Source of the DNA: Candidatus Methylobacter oryzae
GTDB lineage: Bacteria > Pseudomonadota > Gammaproteobacteria > Methylococcales > Methylomonadaceae
Assembly: GCA_945861405.1 (NCBI GenBank)
Contig: CAMAUL010000003.1
Coordinates: forward strand, 39,721-103,720
Length of the DNA stretch: 64,000 bases
Direction: 5' to 3'
Position numbers and translations under genes: made by a program. The notes under the pieces were generated by a model that ran no database searches, had not been told where the DNA came from, and saw only the letters and a list, made by a program, of their open reading frames with translations. This document shows, piece after piece, positions 7,686 to 15,761 of this stretch. Position 1 is the stretch's first letter. Each line of letters begins with the position of its first letter.

Positions 7686-8255
7686 ATGCTACTAGAAACC
7701 TACCAAGACAAAGGATTATTAACGGTCACTTTAGTCAACGGTCAAACCGGCACTGCCGGTGTTTACGCCTATCGCGGCGACTTGGTTATCAAAGAGGGAT
7801 CGCTGCGCGAAGGCTCAACAACCGACCGTAGACCGCCCGAAGCCCTGCTGATCCATTCCGCCCTGATCATTGAAAACGACAAGATTAAGTTCATCAACGG
7901 CCTGTTGCCTACCCTCGATTTACTGCCCGTTTTTGTTGAAAAATACAAAGCCGATATTGCACAAGACTGCCTTGCTTTAATCTATGTTGAGAATATCGGC
8001 AAAGGCATGCAGGTTGAATTGGAAAGCGTCACCTATAAATTAATCCCTTTCAAGCAAGGCCTGGTTTGGAATGAATTGCTCGAAGAATTGTATATTGAAA
8101 AAAGCGAGCTAAAGAACCAATCTGCCGAAGATAAAGTAGCCATCGCTTACGAAGCGGCCAAATCGTATACCCCAAAAACGCCGCTCGTTTCATTTGCCGA
8201 AGCGGAAGACAATACCATCGAGGTGGTTAAAGAAGCCGCTGTGGGTGCCATTTAA
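7686..8255 (+). CDS. Unknown NifA-regulated protein
   Basis: I do not recognise the family. The 189-aa protein looks soluble. Its N-terminal half is beta-rich (GLLTVTLVNGQTGTAGVYAY, then REGSTTDRRPPEAL), followed by IHSALIIENDKIKFINGLLP and a helical C-terminus ending in an acidic, alanine-rich tail. It has a ribosome site (TGGAGAAAA) and follows the Mop-like gene by 75 bases, behind the same NifA/sigma54 promoter and before a strong terminator, so a role in nitrogen fixation is inferred from context only. Confidence 0.78.
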   Translation: MLLETYQDKGLLTVTLVNGQTGTAGVYAYRGDLVIKEGSLREGSTTDRRPPEALLIHSALIIENDKIKFINGLLPTLDLLPVFVEKYKADIAQDCLALIYVENIGKGMQVELESVTYKLIPFKQGLVWNELLEELYIEKSELKNQSAEDKVAIAYEAAKSYTPKTPLVSFAEAEDNTIEVVKEAAVGAI

Positions 8256-8367
8256 AATCCACACAATTTCATAAAATTCAGGGTTACAAATTTTGGCATT
8301 ATTAATGCTTAAATATTTACAAGCTTAACTGCTTTCGATCAACCCTTTCCTGAGCGTTGTACCTTCC

Positions 8368-8400
8368 GCGCCCTATTTTCTCGACTAGGGCGCTTTTTTT
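8368..8400 (+). terminator. Rho-independent terminator of the second nif transcript
   Basis: GCGCCCTA and TAGGGCGC form a perfect 8-bp GC-rich stem with a 10-base loop, followed directly by seven T residues. It ends the transcript containing the Mop-like and 189-aa genes. Confidence 0.9.
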
Positions 8401-8443
8401 CTGCGAATACCCCGCAGCCCATAAAGCACAACGCGTACGATTA

Positions 8444-8458
8444 TGGCAGACGACTTGC
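8444..8458 (+). promoter_or_regulatory. sigma54 promoter of the rhodanese-nafY unit
   Basis: TGGCAG-ACGAC-TTGC matches the sigma54 consensus with only the sixth base differing. It lies between the terminator at 8368-8400 and the rhodanese gene. I did not find an exact TGT-N10-ACA site close upstream, so the activator is unproven, though NifA is likely from context. Confidence 0.75.
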
Positions 8459-8586
8459 TTAGTTAATCTGTAGGGCTATCTGCATAGACCTTAATCCAAA
8501 GCAACAGCACCACTGGATATCCGATAACCATATTTACAACAACAAAATCCATTTTATTGTTGGCTTTACTACAACCGAACCTTCAT

Positions 8587-8966
8587 ATGACGATGAAATA
8601 CAAAACCATTTCCGTAGCCGATTCTAAAAAACTGATTAAAGAATCCAAACCTATGATTCTGGATTGTCGGGCCATGAAAGATTACAGGGCAGGACATTTG
8701 GAAGACGCCCTGCACGTTCATGAAGACCTGAAACTATCATTAGCCAAACGCGGCGACAAGCAGCGCAGTTTGCTGATCTATTGTTATTACGGCCATGCAA
8801 CCGCAAGGGGTGTCCCCGCTATTCGTAAGAAATGCATTAGCATTTCAACGATAGCGTGACCAGCGAGCACCTTGCCGAATTTTTCAGCGATTTCGGCTTT
8901 CAGGATGTTTACAGCCTGGAAGGCGGTTACTCCAACTGGAAAGAACATCATTTACCAGGAGATTAA
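8587..8966 (+). pseudogene. Rhodanese-like sulfurtransferase, split by a 62-bp insertion
   Basis: The first frame encodes MTMKYKTISVADSKKLIKES and onward, a rhodanese domain through CYYGHA, then runs into foreign codons and a TGA at 8857. The second frame resumes exactly with SEHLAEFFSDFGFQDVYSLE and the GGYSNW end of a rhodanese, stopping at 8964-8966. Removing bases 8800-8861 restores one continuous protein of about 105 residues. The break is inside the active-site loop right after the catalytic Cys segment, so the enzyme should be dead. Nif-linked rhodaneses exist in Azotobacter and may supply sulfur for clusters. Confidence 0.88.
8800..8861. repeat. 62-bp palindromic insertion inside the rhodanese gene
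   Basis: The inserted segment contains GGGG-TGT-CCCC and a longer hairpin in which CGCTAT-CGT pairs with ACG-TAGCG around AAATGC/GCATTT. Its length is 2 modulo 3, which explains the frame change. Boundaries are deduced from where the rhodanese reading frames stop and resume. It looks like a REP-type short palindromic element rather than a point-mutation scar. Confidence 0.75.
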
Positions 8967-8967
8967 A

Positions 8968-9681
8968 ATGGAAGCATTGCCCCGAGAACTAGCCTTACGC
9001 ATTGCCTTAGCATCGCGCATCCTGCCGGGAATCGATATACCCAGGCTGCTGGAAATATTACATGAGCGCGTCGGCTCGCCGCTGGATGATGAAAAGTTAA
9101 AAGCCGTCACCGTCACCAATCTCAAAACCGGCTTAGGCAGCCTGGATGGCGAAGAAGACGGCGAGGACATCGGCATCGGTCTTGCCAATATCAAATTGGC
9201 GGTGCGTTACCTGTGGGGTGACGAGGCTGAAGATGAAGATCTGCCGGAAATCATGCCTTATAAGGACGGCGACATGCCCGACTCTATCCGCGTCGCAATC
9301 GGCTCAAACAGCGGCGCGCTGATTAACGGGCACTTCGGTTCCTGCATCCGTTTTCTGGTTTACCAGTTATCGCAGCACGATTACCGGCTGGTTGATATAC
9401 GCTCGACCATTGAAGCCGACAGCAGCGACGACAGAAACCTGTTTCGCGCCAATTTGATTAAAGACTGTCATGTGATGTTCGTGCAATCCATCGGCGGCCC
9501 GGCGGCGGCCAAAGTGATACGCGCCGATATTTACCCGATCAAAATTCCCGATGTAACCGAGGCCATAGACCAATTGAAGGAATTCCAGAAAGTATTCGAT
9601 GCGCCGCCGCCGTGGTTTGCCAAAGCCTTGGGGCGTTCGGCGGAGGAACGGGTCAGGTTTGCTCATGATGAGGTTTGTTAA
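8968..9681 (+). CDS. nafY: NafY/NifX-family FeMo-co binding protein
   Basis: The 237-aa protein has two parts. An N-terminal helical domain (residues 1-100: LPRELALRIALASRILPGID, then LLEILHERVGSPLDDEKL) resembles the NafY apo-nitrogenase-binding domain, and a C-terminal NifX-like domain (about 110-220) carries NGHFGSCIRF with the likely cofactor-binding His, plus SIGGPAAAKV. NafY holds apodinitrogenase competent for FeMo-co insertion and carries the cofactor. The start at 8968 has AGGAG just upstream and lies one base after the rhodanese stop; the longer track ORF start is an artefact of the broken rhodanese. Confidence 0.88.
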   Translation: MEALPRELALRIALASRILPGIDIPRLLEILHERVGSPLDDEKLKAVTVTNLKTGLGSLDGEEDGEDIGIGLANIKLAVRYLWGDEAEDEDLPEIMPYKDGDMPDSIRVAIGSNSGALINGHFGSCIRFLVYQLSQHDYRLVDIRSTIEADSSDDRNLFRANLIKDCHVMFVQSIGGPAAAKVIRADIYPIKIPDVTEAIDQLKEFQKVFDAPPPWFAKALGRSAEERVRFAHDEVC

Positions 9682-9712
9682 GGCACACTGATACAATAGG
9701 GCATTCTGAATC

Positions 9713-9752
9713 CCGTTCGCCCTGAGCCTGTCGAAGGGCTCAACACGAACGG
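9713..9752. repeat. Palindromic intergenic repeat after nafY
   Basis: CCGTTCG and CGAACGG are the outer arms around the motif GCCTGTCGAAGGGCTCA, a sequence pattern that recurs widely in proteobacterial intergenic regions. It lies about 30 bases after the nafY stop, where it may act as an mRNA 3' hairpin. Confidence 0.75.
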
Positions 9753-9880
9753 TTTCCATACGCTCCAACTGATTTCTTTAGAATAAAGCAAGTTGTGGGA
9801 GGCAAAAGCCTGCCCGCCCGCTTTACCCCTTCCCTCCAATCCATCAGAGGGCCGATATGTAATTCGCTTAGGCCCTTAAA

Positions 9881-10321
9881 ATGACAGATTGGACTGTAGA
9901 CCGGAAGGCACAACTTGCCTATTCCTACGAACGTTTCGCGCAAGCCAAAGTCTTTGTGTTTCGTAAGTGGTGCGAGCAGGCTGCCGAGCGGCATACGCTC
10001 CCTCCTGTCGATCTTTCGGGATCGTGCAAATATGGCAGCCTGTTCATGAACCAGGTCTTCGGCGGGTCGATCTGCGGCCACTATGAACATCAATACAATA
10101 TCATCGGCGGGCGAATCGTCGATCTCAGTCACGATGCCATAGATGTCGGCAGGATCAAAAATCCCTACCGACATGAACCCGACTTCTTCGCCATCCCGGA
10201 AAAGCAAGCCTCGCTGAATGGCTGCCTGCCGCGCGTCGAACGCTGGGCCGTCCAATTCCTTGAGGAAATCGAAGGTTCCGAAGCTCCATTTTCACATGGA
10301 AGCGCGGTAGGATGGGTATAG
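9881..10321 (+). CDS. Conserved hypothetical protein, C-terminal end within a repeat
   Basis: I do not recognise a named family. The 146-aa soluble protein has a conserved-looking core, GSCKYGSLFMNQVFGG, then GHYEHQYN and IVDLSHDAIDVG. The spaced Cys, His and Asp would suit a papain- or transglutaminase-like triad, but this is only inference. The last residues (SAVGWV) and the stop are encoded inside the GTAGGATGGGTA repeat that starts at 10307, so the native C-terminus may have been altered. Confidence 0.6.
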   Translation: MTDWTVDRKAQLAYSYERFAQAKVFVFRKWCEQAAERHTLPPVDLSGSCKYGSLFMNQVFGGSICGHYEHQYNIIGGRIVDLSHDAIDVGRIKNPYRHEPDFFAIPEKQASLNGCLPRVERWAVQFLEEIEGSEAPFSHGSAVGWV

Positions 10322-10438
10322 CAACGCAAAACCTATCGCATAGGTGCTTGATTATGATGGGTTTCGGCTGCCGCCTCCCGGCAACTGCTCCATGCGTTGC
10401 TCTACCTCCTGCATCCATGCAAGTCGTACCCATCCTAC
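10307..10438. mobile_element. MITE-like repeat with GTAGGATGGGTA terminal inverted repeats
   Basis: GTAGGATGGGTA at 10307-10318 is exactly inverted as TACCCATCCTAC at 10427-10438, enclosing about 108 bases. The inside carries the GCAACTGCTCC...CTCCTGCATCC motif that recurs, inverted, near 48.6, 49.05 and 52.55 kb. It has no coding capacity. It overlaps the 3' end of the hypothetical gene at 9881-10321. Confidence 0.78.
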
Positions 10439-10441
10439 AAC

Positions 10442-11122
10442 CTAATGTATCACTCCATGATTAACGGTTTCCAGAACGTCGATAATTTCATTACACCCTA
10501 CGACGCTTTTATCTTCATTGACAATATAGTCCGCCAAGGCTGTAATTGCTCGCCAATTTGATCTTTCATTAACGAAGCTGAATGCCGCTAAAAATAGCTC
10601 TGTGATTTTTTGTTTTCTAAGCTCTGAATTTGCAATAAAGCAGTCAAGATACTCGTTGACTGCCTCTAATTCGGAAGTAGCACCAAAGTAATACACGGCA
10701 TTTAAATAGATGAGACGAGGGTTAATCAGCTCTCCGTCTCGTTCTGCAATATATTTTGCTTCTGCCAAAGATCCGACCAGCATGTTGATCATATCCGCTT
10801 CAAAAGCGCGCCGATAAGCAATGTTCTGCGCTGAGGAAAAACCGTTTGTTGCCTCTTCAATTGAGGAAGGCAGCGTATGAATTAAGCGGCCACCGTCTAT
10901 GTTTGCAATATATTTAGTCCCAGGCTTAGTTAAAAACGGGGATGATTGAAAGTCAGCATTCACCGGCGTTATAAAAATCTGAAAAAAAACCGGTGGCAGT
11001 CTTTTTCGTTTGTTGCCGAGATAAATAGCCGCTGCGTGCCCAGCTTCATGAATAGCAACTTTCCTGTATATTTCTTGATGAGCCAGTTTTAACGCTTTAT
11101 TAAAAATGCGCTTATGATTCAT
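10442..11122 (-). CDS. HEAGH zinc-metallopeptidase-like protein
   Basis: The protein carries HEAGHAAAIYLGN near its start, the HExxH-type zinc motif of M41/FtsH-like peptidases, and a later helix (AFEADMINMLVGSLAEAKYIAERD) that could supply the third metal ligand. No AAA domain or membrane segment is present, so it is a stand-alone domain of 226 residues. I choose the ATG at 11122, preceded by AGGA at 8 bases; the upstream ATG at 11182 has no visible ribosome site. Function and partner are unknown. Confidence 0.72.
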   Translation of the reverse strand: MNHKRIFNKALKLAHQEIYRKVAIHEAGHAAAIYLGNKRKRLPPVFFQIFITPVNADFQSSPFLTKPGTKYIANIDGGRLIHTLPSSIEEATNGFSSAQNIAYRRAFEADMINMLVGSLAEAKYIAERDGELINPRLIYLNAVYYFGATSELEAVNEYLDCFIANSELRKQKITELFLAAFSFVNERSNWRAITALADYIVNEDKSVVGCNEIIDVLETVNHGVIH

Positions 11123-11182
11123 AATATTGATCCTGCAACATGATGTATTGAATTGTTTCGAGTTGAGCTTTTTATTGGCCAT

Positions 11183-11719
11183 TCATTGGCGACAGCTTCA
11201 AACGAGCGGATTCAATCTTAGAAGTGTTTTATTAATGGCCTCTTAAAAGCCCTGCCGGACAACAGCTTTATCGTTGCCCGACCATCAAGGCTTCGCCGAT
11301 TTATAACCCACTAATTGTTATTAGCGCATGTGCTTGGATTTATACAAAAATGGCCTTTTTCAGTATCCTGCTAAATCTCTCCACCTCACACCCGTACGGA
11401 AAAAGCCGGTCATGAACGACGATAAACGATCACACGAAGCCTCAAGTCTTAGAACGTTTTTCGACGAGCAATTAGCAAAAAACAGGTGTCAATGCGCAAC
11501 TGGGAGCAAGCAATTTTGAGATGACTGGTGCTTTTGTACTCAGCTGCCGGACTAACCGACAAATAACTTTAAAAATCAGCCGATATGTGTATAACGCCAC
11601 CAAACAGCCTGAATCCTGTCGCTATCTTTTGCTAAAAATAGAATATCTGGACAAAACTCGATAAATTGGGCAAAATTAGCCTCTAATAATGCTTTTTAAC
11701 CCTAACTGATAACAGATTG
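11183..11719. other. Intergenic region without a convincing gene
   Basis: About 540 bases separate the HEAGH gene from aroQ. A weak inverted motif (CCGGACAAC...GTTGCCCGACC) near 11256-11284 resembles the repeat at 49586-49613. The 63-codon track ORF at 11328 has no ribosome site and no recognisable family. The AT-rich stretch before aroQ probably holds its promoter, but I cannot fix it. Confidence 0.5.
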
Positions 11720-12166
11720 ATGGCGACTATTACCGTTTTAAATGGGCCGAATTTAAACCTGTTGGGCATCCGCGAACCCGGTCTTTACGGCAATCAAACC
11801 CTCGCCGACATTAAGCAACATCTTGAACAAAAAGCTGCCGACCTCAATCATCAGCTTAACTTTCATCAAAGCAACGCAGAACACGAGATTGTAGAATTGA
11901 TACACGAGGCTTACCAAGCCCAGATTGATTTTATCATTATTAATCCAGCAGCCTTTACCCATACCAGCGTCGCTATTCGTGACGCACTGCTGGCAACAAA
12001 AATCCCATTCATAGAGGTTCATTTATCAAACGTCCATGCACGTGAACCTTTTAGAAAACATTCCTATTTCTCGGATATTGCCAAAGGCATTATCTGCGGA
12101 CTAGGCGCAACAGGGTACGAATTGGCCTTACTGGCCGCTCATCAGATATTAGCCGAGAGACACTAA
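11720..12166 (+). CDS. aroQ: 3-dehydroquinate dehydratase, type II
   Basis: AroQ converts 3-dehydroquinate to 3-dehydroshikimate in the shikimate pathway. The 148-aa protein has the type II landmarks: [19 protein letters not shown] with the catalytic Arg/Tyr loop, [16 protein letters not shown], and [18 protein letters not shown] with the essential His. I use the ATG at 11720 rather than the TTG one codon earlier. It is followed after 3 bases by accB, a common gammaproteobacterial arrangement. Confidence 0.96.
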   Translation: MATITVLNGPNLNLLGIREPGLYGNQTLADIKQHLEQKAADLNHQLNFHQSNAEHEIVELIHEAYQAQIDFIIINPAAFTHTSVAIRDALLATKIPFIEVHLSNVHAREPFRKHSYFSDIAKGIICGLGATGYELALLAAHQILAERH

Positions 12167-12169
12167 ACC

Positions 12170-12610
12170 ATGGATATTAGAAAAATTAAAAAACTCATCG
12201 AGATTATCGAAGAGTCCGACATTGCCGAACTGGAAATCAAAGAAGGCGAAGAATCCATTCGCATCAGCCGTTATTCCGCCGCGCCTGCGCCTGCTGCTGT
12301 CGCCTATGCGCCCGCACCGGTTGCTGCAACGCCTGCCGTAGCCGCTCTGACAGCACCGGCCGAAGAAAAAATCATCGGGCATGCCGTGAAATCGCCGATG
12401 GTCGGCACTTTTTACCGCTCCGCCTCACCGGGCACCAAGGTTTTCGCCGAAGTCGGCCAATCCGTCCAAGTCGGCGACACCTTGTGCATCATTGAGGCGA
12501 TGAAAATCCTTAACCAGATCGAGTCGGATAAAAGCGGCACCATCACTAAAATTCTGGTTGAAAACGCAGAACCTGTCGAATATGGCCAACCATTATTCAT
12601 CATTGAATAA
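12170..12610 (+). CDS. accB: Biotin carboxyl carrier protein of acetyl-CoA carboxylase
   Basis: AccB carries the biotin moved between the biotin carboxylase and carboxyltransferase parts of acetyl-CoA carboxylase in fatty-acid synthesis. It has the helical N-terminus ([20 protein letters not shown]), an Ala/Pro-rich flexible linker, and the C-terminal biotinyl domain with EAMKI, whose lysine is biotinylated. The length (146 aa) is normal. accC follows 19 bases downstream. Confidence 0.97.
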   Translation: MDIRKIKKLIEIIEESDIAELEIKEGEESIRISRYSAAPAPAAVAYAPAPVAATPAVAALTAPAEEKIIGHAVKSPMVGTFYRSASPGTKVFAEVGQSVQVGDTLCIIEAMKILNQIESDKSGTITKILVENAEPVEYGQPLFIIE

Positions 12611-12629
12611 CATCAGGGACGGAAATCTC

Positions 12630-13973
12630 ATGTTCGATAAAATCGTTATCGCCAATCGCGGCGAAATAGCATTGCGCATTTTACGCGCCTGCCGGGAATT
12701 AGGCGTCAAGGTCGTTGCCGTGCATTCCGAAGCGGATCGGGATCTGAAACACGTGCGCCTGGCCGATGAATCGGTCTGCATCGGCCCTGCGGCATCCGTT
12801 GACAGCTATTTGAATATTCCGGCCATTATCAGCGCCGCCGAAGTGACCGATGCGGAAGCCATTCATCCCGGCTACGGCTTTTTGTCTGAAAATGCCGATT
12901 TTTCCGAAAAGGTAAAACAAAGCGGCTTTGTTTTCATTGGCCCGAATGCGGAAACCATTCGCATGATGGGCGACAAGATTTCCGCTAAAAATGCGATGCT
13001 GGCCGCCGGAATTCCCTGCGTTCCCGGCAACAACGACCCGCTGTCGGACGACAGTAAAAAGAACATGAAGCTGGCCCATGAGATCGGCTATCCGGTTATC
13101 ATCAAGGCCGCTGGCGGCGGCGGTGGACGGGGCATGCGCACGGTACATACCGAAGCGGCATTAATCAATGCGATAGCGATGACCAAGGCCGAAGCGGGCA
13201 CGGCTTTTGGCAACCCCACGGTGTACATGGAAAAATTTCTGGAAGATCCCCGGCACATCGAGTTTCAAGTCATGGCCGATTCGCACGGCAACGCAATTCA
13301 TTTAGGCGAACGCGACTGCTCAATGCAGCGCCGCCATCAAAAAGTGGTTGAAGAAGCCCCCGCGCCGGGCATCACCGAATTACAACGCAAAACCATAGGC
13401 GAGCGCTGCGCCAAAGCCTGTGTCGACATCGGCTATCTGGGCGCAGGCACTTTCGAGTTCTTGTATGAAAAAGGCGAGTTCTATTTCATTGAAATGAACA
13501 CCCGCGTACAGGTCGAGCATCCTGTCACCGAAATGGTGACCGGTTTTGACATCGTCAAGGAACAGCTGCGCATTGCGGCAGGCGAACGGCTATCCATGAC
13601 CCAGGATCAGGTTAAAATCCAGGGCCATGCAATTGAGTGCCGGTTAAATGCCGAAGACCCCAGAACTTTCATGCCCTGCCCCGGCACCATAGACCAGTTC
13701 CATATGCCCGGTGGCCCCGGCATCCGTTGCGAAACCCATATCTACAACGGCTACAAAGTGCCGCCTTATTACGACTCGATGATCGGCAAGCTGATTGCCC
13801 ACGGCGAAGACCGCAAGAGCGCGATTGCCCGGATGAACACCGCGTTAAGCGAAATCATCATCGACGGCATTAAAACCAATATCCCTTTGCAGCACGACAT
13901 CATGAATGACAGCGCCTTTGCAGCCGGTGGACAAAATATTCATTATCTGGAAAAGAAGCTGGGGATTTATTAG
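12630..13973 (+). CDS. accC: Biotin carboxylase subunit of acetyl-CoA carboxylase
   Basis: AccC carboxylates biotin on AccB with ATP and bicarbonate. The 447-aa protein starts [20 protein letters not shown]; the track ORF begins upstream inside accB and is not used. The ATP-grasp features are intact: [12 protein letters not shown] glycine loop, [29 protein letters not shown] and [14 protein letters not shown]. It is cotranscribed with aroQ and accB. Confidence 0.97.
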   Translation: MFDKIVIANRGEIALRILRACRELGVKVVAVHSEADRDLKHVRLADESVCIGPAASVDSYLNIPAIISAAEVTDAEAIHPGYGFLSENADFSEKVKQSGFVFIGPNAETIRMMGDKISAKNAMLAAGIPCVPGNNDPLSDDSKKNMKLAHEIGYPVIIKAAGGGGGRGMRTVHTEAALINAIAMTKAEAGTAFGNPTVYMEKFLEDPRHIEFQVMADSHGNAIHLGERDCSMQRRHQKVVEEAPAPGITELQRKTIGERCAKACVDIGYLGAGTFEFLYEKGEFYFIEMNTRVQVEHPVTEMVTGFDIVKEQLRIAAGERLSMTQDQVKIQGHAIECRLNAEDPRTFMPCPGTIDQFHMPGGPGIRCETHIYNGYKVPPYYDSMIGKLIAHGEDRKSAIARMNTALSEIIIDGIKTNIPLQHDIMNDSAFAAGGQNIHYLEKKLGIY

Positions 13974-13982
13974 ATCTAATCA

Positions 13983-14047
13983 GAACACGGATGCCAAAAG
14001 TAGGCGCTTCTAAGCGACGCGGATTAGGACGGATTTACACGGATTTT
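13983..14047. repeat. GAACACGGAT-type repeat, partial copy
   Basis: After accC, GAACACGGAT...GGACGGATTTACACGGATTTT resembles one side of the paired repeat at 27388-27473, with a small interrupting hairpin (GGCGCTTCTAAGCGAC). Further on, near 14105-14123, lies a partial copy of the GCGTACCCTAC family. No gene is visible between accC and prmA. Confidence 0.55.
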
Positions 14048-14195
14048 ATTTTCTGTATTTCCCGCAATCTGCCTCGTTCAGTGATTACCGTTACATGCCC
14101 AAGGCGCACACAGCGTACCCTACAATGGTTTTGGGTATGCAAACTTTTTACTTAAGTTTGATGCGCATAAGGTAATACCATGTCCGGCATGAAGC

Positions 14196-14257
14196 GTCCA
14201 AAGCCAGCTTTGGACTCCAGAAAACGCAAATATTGGAGTTCAAAGCTGGCTTTGAAC
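14196..14257. repeat. CAAAGCCAGCTTTG double-hairpin repeat, copy 1
   Basis: GTCCAAAGCCAGCTTTGGAC and TTCAAAGCTGGCTTTGAA are two palindromes separated by about 20 bases starting CTCCAG. The same layout recurs at 45207-45268 and 53599-53660. It is a dispersed non-coding repeat upstream of prmA. Confidence 0.85.
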
Positions 14258-14394
14258 ATCATGATTCTAAACAGCATGATTTATGGCGTTCGGAATCCAA
14301 TGTCAACCGGGTGATTAGTTACAAACACAAAAAATAAAATCGGTGTAAATCCGTATCATCCTTGTTTCGCCTTTTCTTTTGTAAAATTTCTCAC

Positions 14395-15273
14395 ATGCCC
14401 TGGCACCAAATTTCCGTTATCACCACTGAAAACCTTGCACCCCGGCTTGCAGATTTTTTCGACAATCTTGGCGCGGTGTCAGTCACTTACATGGATGCAG
14501 AAGACGAGCCGGTGTACGAACCGGCTATCGGCGAGACCAAAATATGGACCAATACCGAAGTCATTGCACTGTATGAACTGGACGCAGAACCCGAACTGAT
14601 CAAGACTCTGGTTTATGCCCGGTTTAAGGCCGAGCAATTGCACAACTGGCGGTATGAACATGTAGAAGATCAGGAGTGGGAACGCGCCTGGATGGAATAT
14701 TACCAGCCGATGAAGTTTGCCGATAAACTCTGGGTTTGTCCGACCGACCAGGAACAGTACGAGTCCGGTACGGTCTGCCTTACTCTCGATCCGGGACTGG
14801 CTTTCGGCACCGGCACCCATCCGACCACTGCTTTATGCCTGGAATGGCTGGCCAGCCACGACCTGACCGGCAAAACCGTGATTGATTACGGTTGCGGCTC
14901 CGGCATCCTGGCCGTTGCGGCTATTTTGTTAGGCGCTAAAGAAGCTCATGCAGTGGATATTGATCCGCAGGCAATAACCGCAACCCAGAGCAACGCGCTG
15001 AAAAACAAGGTGCAGGATAAAATCGCCTGTTACCTGCCCGAACAATTTGCCCCATTCCAGGCAGACATCGTGCTGGCAAATATTCTGGCGAAACCCTTGA
15101 TCGACATGGTTGAACAGATTTCGAGCCTAGTTGCGCCCGGCGGCCAGCTGGTTTTATCCGGCATCCTGCATGAACAGGCCGAGTCGGTGATGAATGCTTA
15201 TCGGCCATTTATAACGTTCAACGCGCCGGTACAACAGGAAGACTGGATCAGGCTTGAAGGCATCAAGCGCTAA
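14395..15273 (+). CDS. prmA: Ribosomal protein L11 methyltransferase
   Basis: PrmA trimethylates ribosomal protein L11. The start MPWHQISVITTENLAPRLAD is family-typical, so I use the ATG at 14395 instead of the longer track ORF. The catalytic domain has the SAM-binding VIDYGCGSGILAVAA motif and DIVLANILAKPLI, with the WERAWMEYYQPMKFADKLWV linker before it. Length is 292 aa. The gene order accC-prmA is common in gammaproteobacteria. Confidence 0.96.
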   Translation: MPWHQISVITTENLAPRLADFFDNLGAVSVTYMDAEDEPVYEPAIGETKIWTNTEVIALYELDAEPELIKTLVYARFKAEQLHNWRYEHVEDQEWERAWMEYYQPMKFADKLWVCPTDQEQYESGTVCLTLDPGLAFGTGTHPTTALCLEWLASHDLTGKTVIDYGCGSGILAVAAILLGAKEAHAVDIDPQAITATQSNALKNKVQDKIACYLPEQFAPFQADIVLANILAKPLIDMVEQISSLVAPGGQLVLSGILHEQAESVMNAYRPFITFNAPVQQEDWIRLEGIKR

Positions 15274-15760
15274 CCCATTTGATCGCAAGATCGTACCCGG
15301 CAGCGCTTTTTGGCGCTCGGGGTTGGCGATTGCTTCTCTGCTGTTGCTTGGGCAACTAGCGTACTTCGAAGGCTTGGCGTTCTGCCGGAACCCGACATTT
15401 CGGCCTAGCCTGGAAAAGCTCTGCGGGCAATTAAACTGCCAGCTGCCCGTCTACAAAAATCCTGCTGAGTTCGCAGTATTACAAGGCGCATTATCCGCAT
15501 TACCGGATCGCAGCCAGCAGTTCAGGGCGGTGATCCGCAATCGGGCGGCTTTTGCGCAACCTTACCCGAACTTGGAACTGACCTTGCTCGACTATGCAGA
15601 AAACCCGTTCGCTAGGCGGATTTTTAAACCGCAAGACTACTTAGCTAAAACTCAGGCTACAACATCAGCCATGCGCCCTGATGCGACTGCCGCTATCAGC
15701 CTGAACATCGCCGCACCAAAAACCAAGGTCGGCGGTTATACTTTTAAACTTATTGATTAA
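15254..15760 (+). CDS. DUF3426 membrane-anchored protein lacking the zinc ribbon
   Basis: The protein has one membrane segment (LAIASLLLLGQLAYF) followed by a DUF3426 domain (LEKLCGQLNCQLPVY, NRAAFAQPYPNLELTLLDYA, FARRIFKPQDYL). Family members usually begin with an MJ0042-type zinc ribbon and a long linker, as a gene next to prmA; here that part is missing and the frame starts at a TTG inside the last codons of prmA. It may be a 5' truncation by deletion, or a short functional version. Confidence 0.72.
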   Translation: MKASSANPFDRKIVPGSAFWRSGLAIASLLLLGQLAYFEGLAFCRNPTFRPSLEKLCGQLNCQLPVYKNPAEFAVLQGALSALPDRSQQFRAVIRNRAAFAQPYPNLELTLLDYAENPFARRIFKPQDYLAKTQATTSAMRPDATAAISLNIAAPKTKVGGYTFKLID

Positions 15761-15761
15761 C

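Noticed and set aside
11328-11519. 63-aa plus-strand ORF before aroQ
   Set aside because: No ribosome site, no family signature and low-complexity polar composition.
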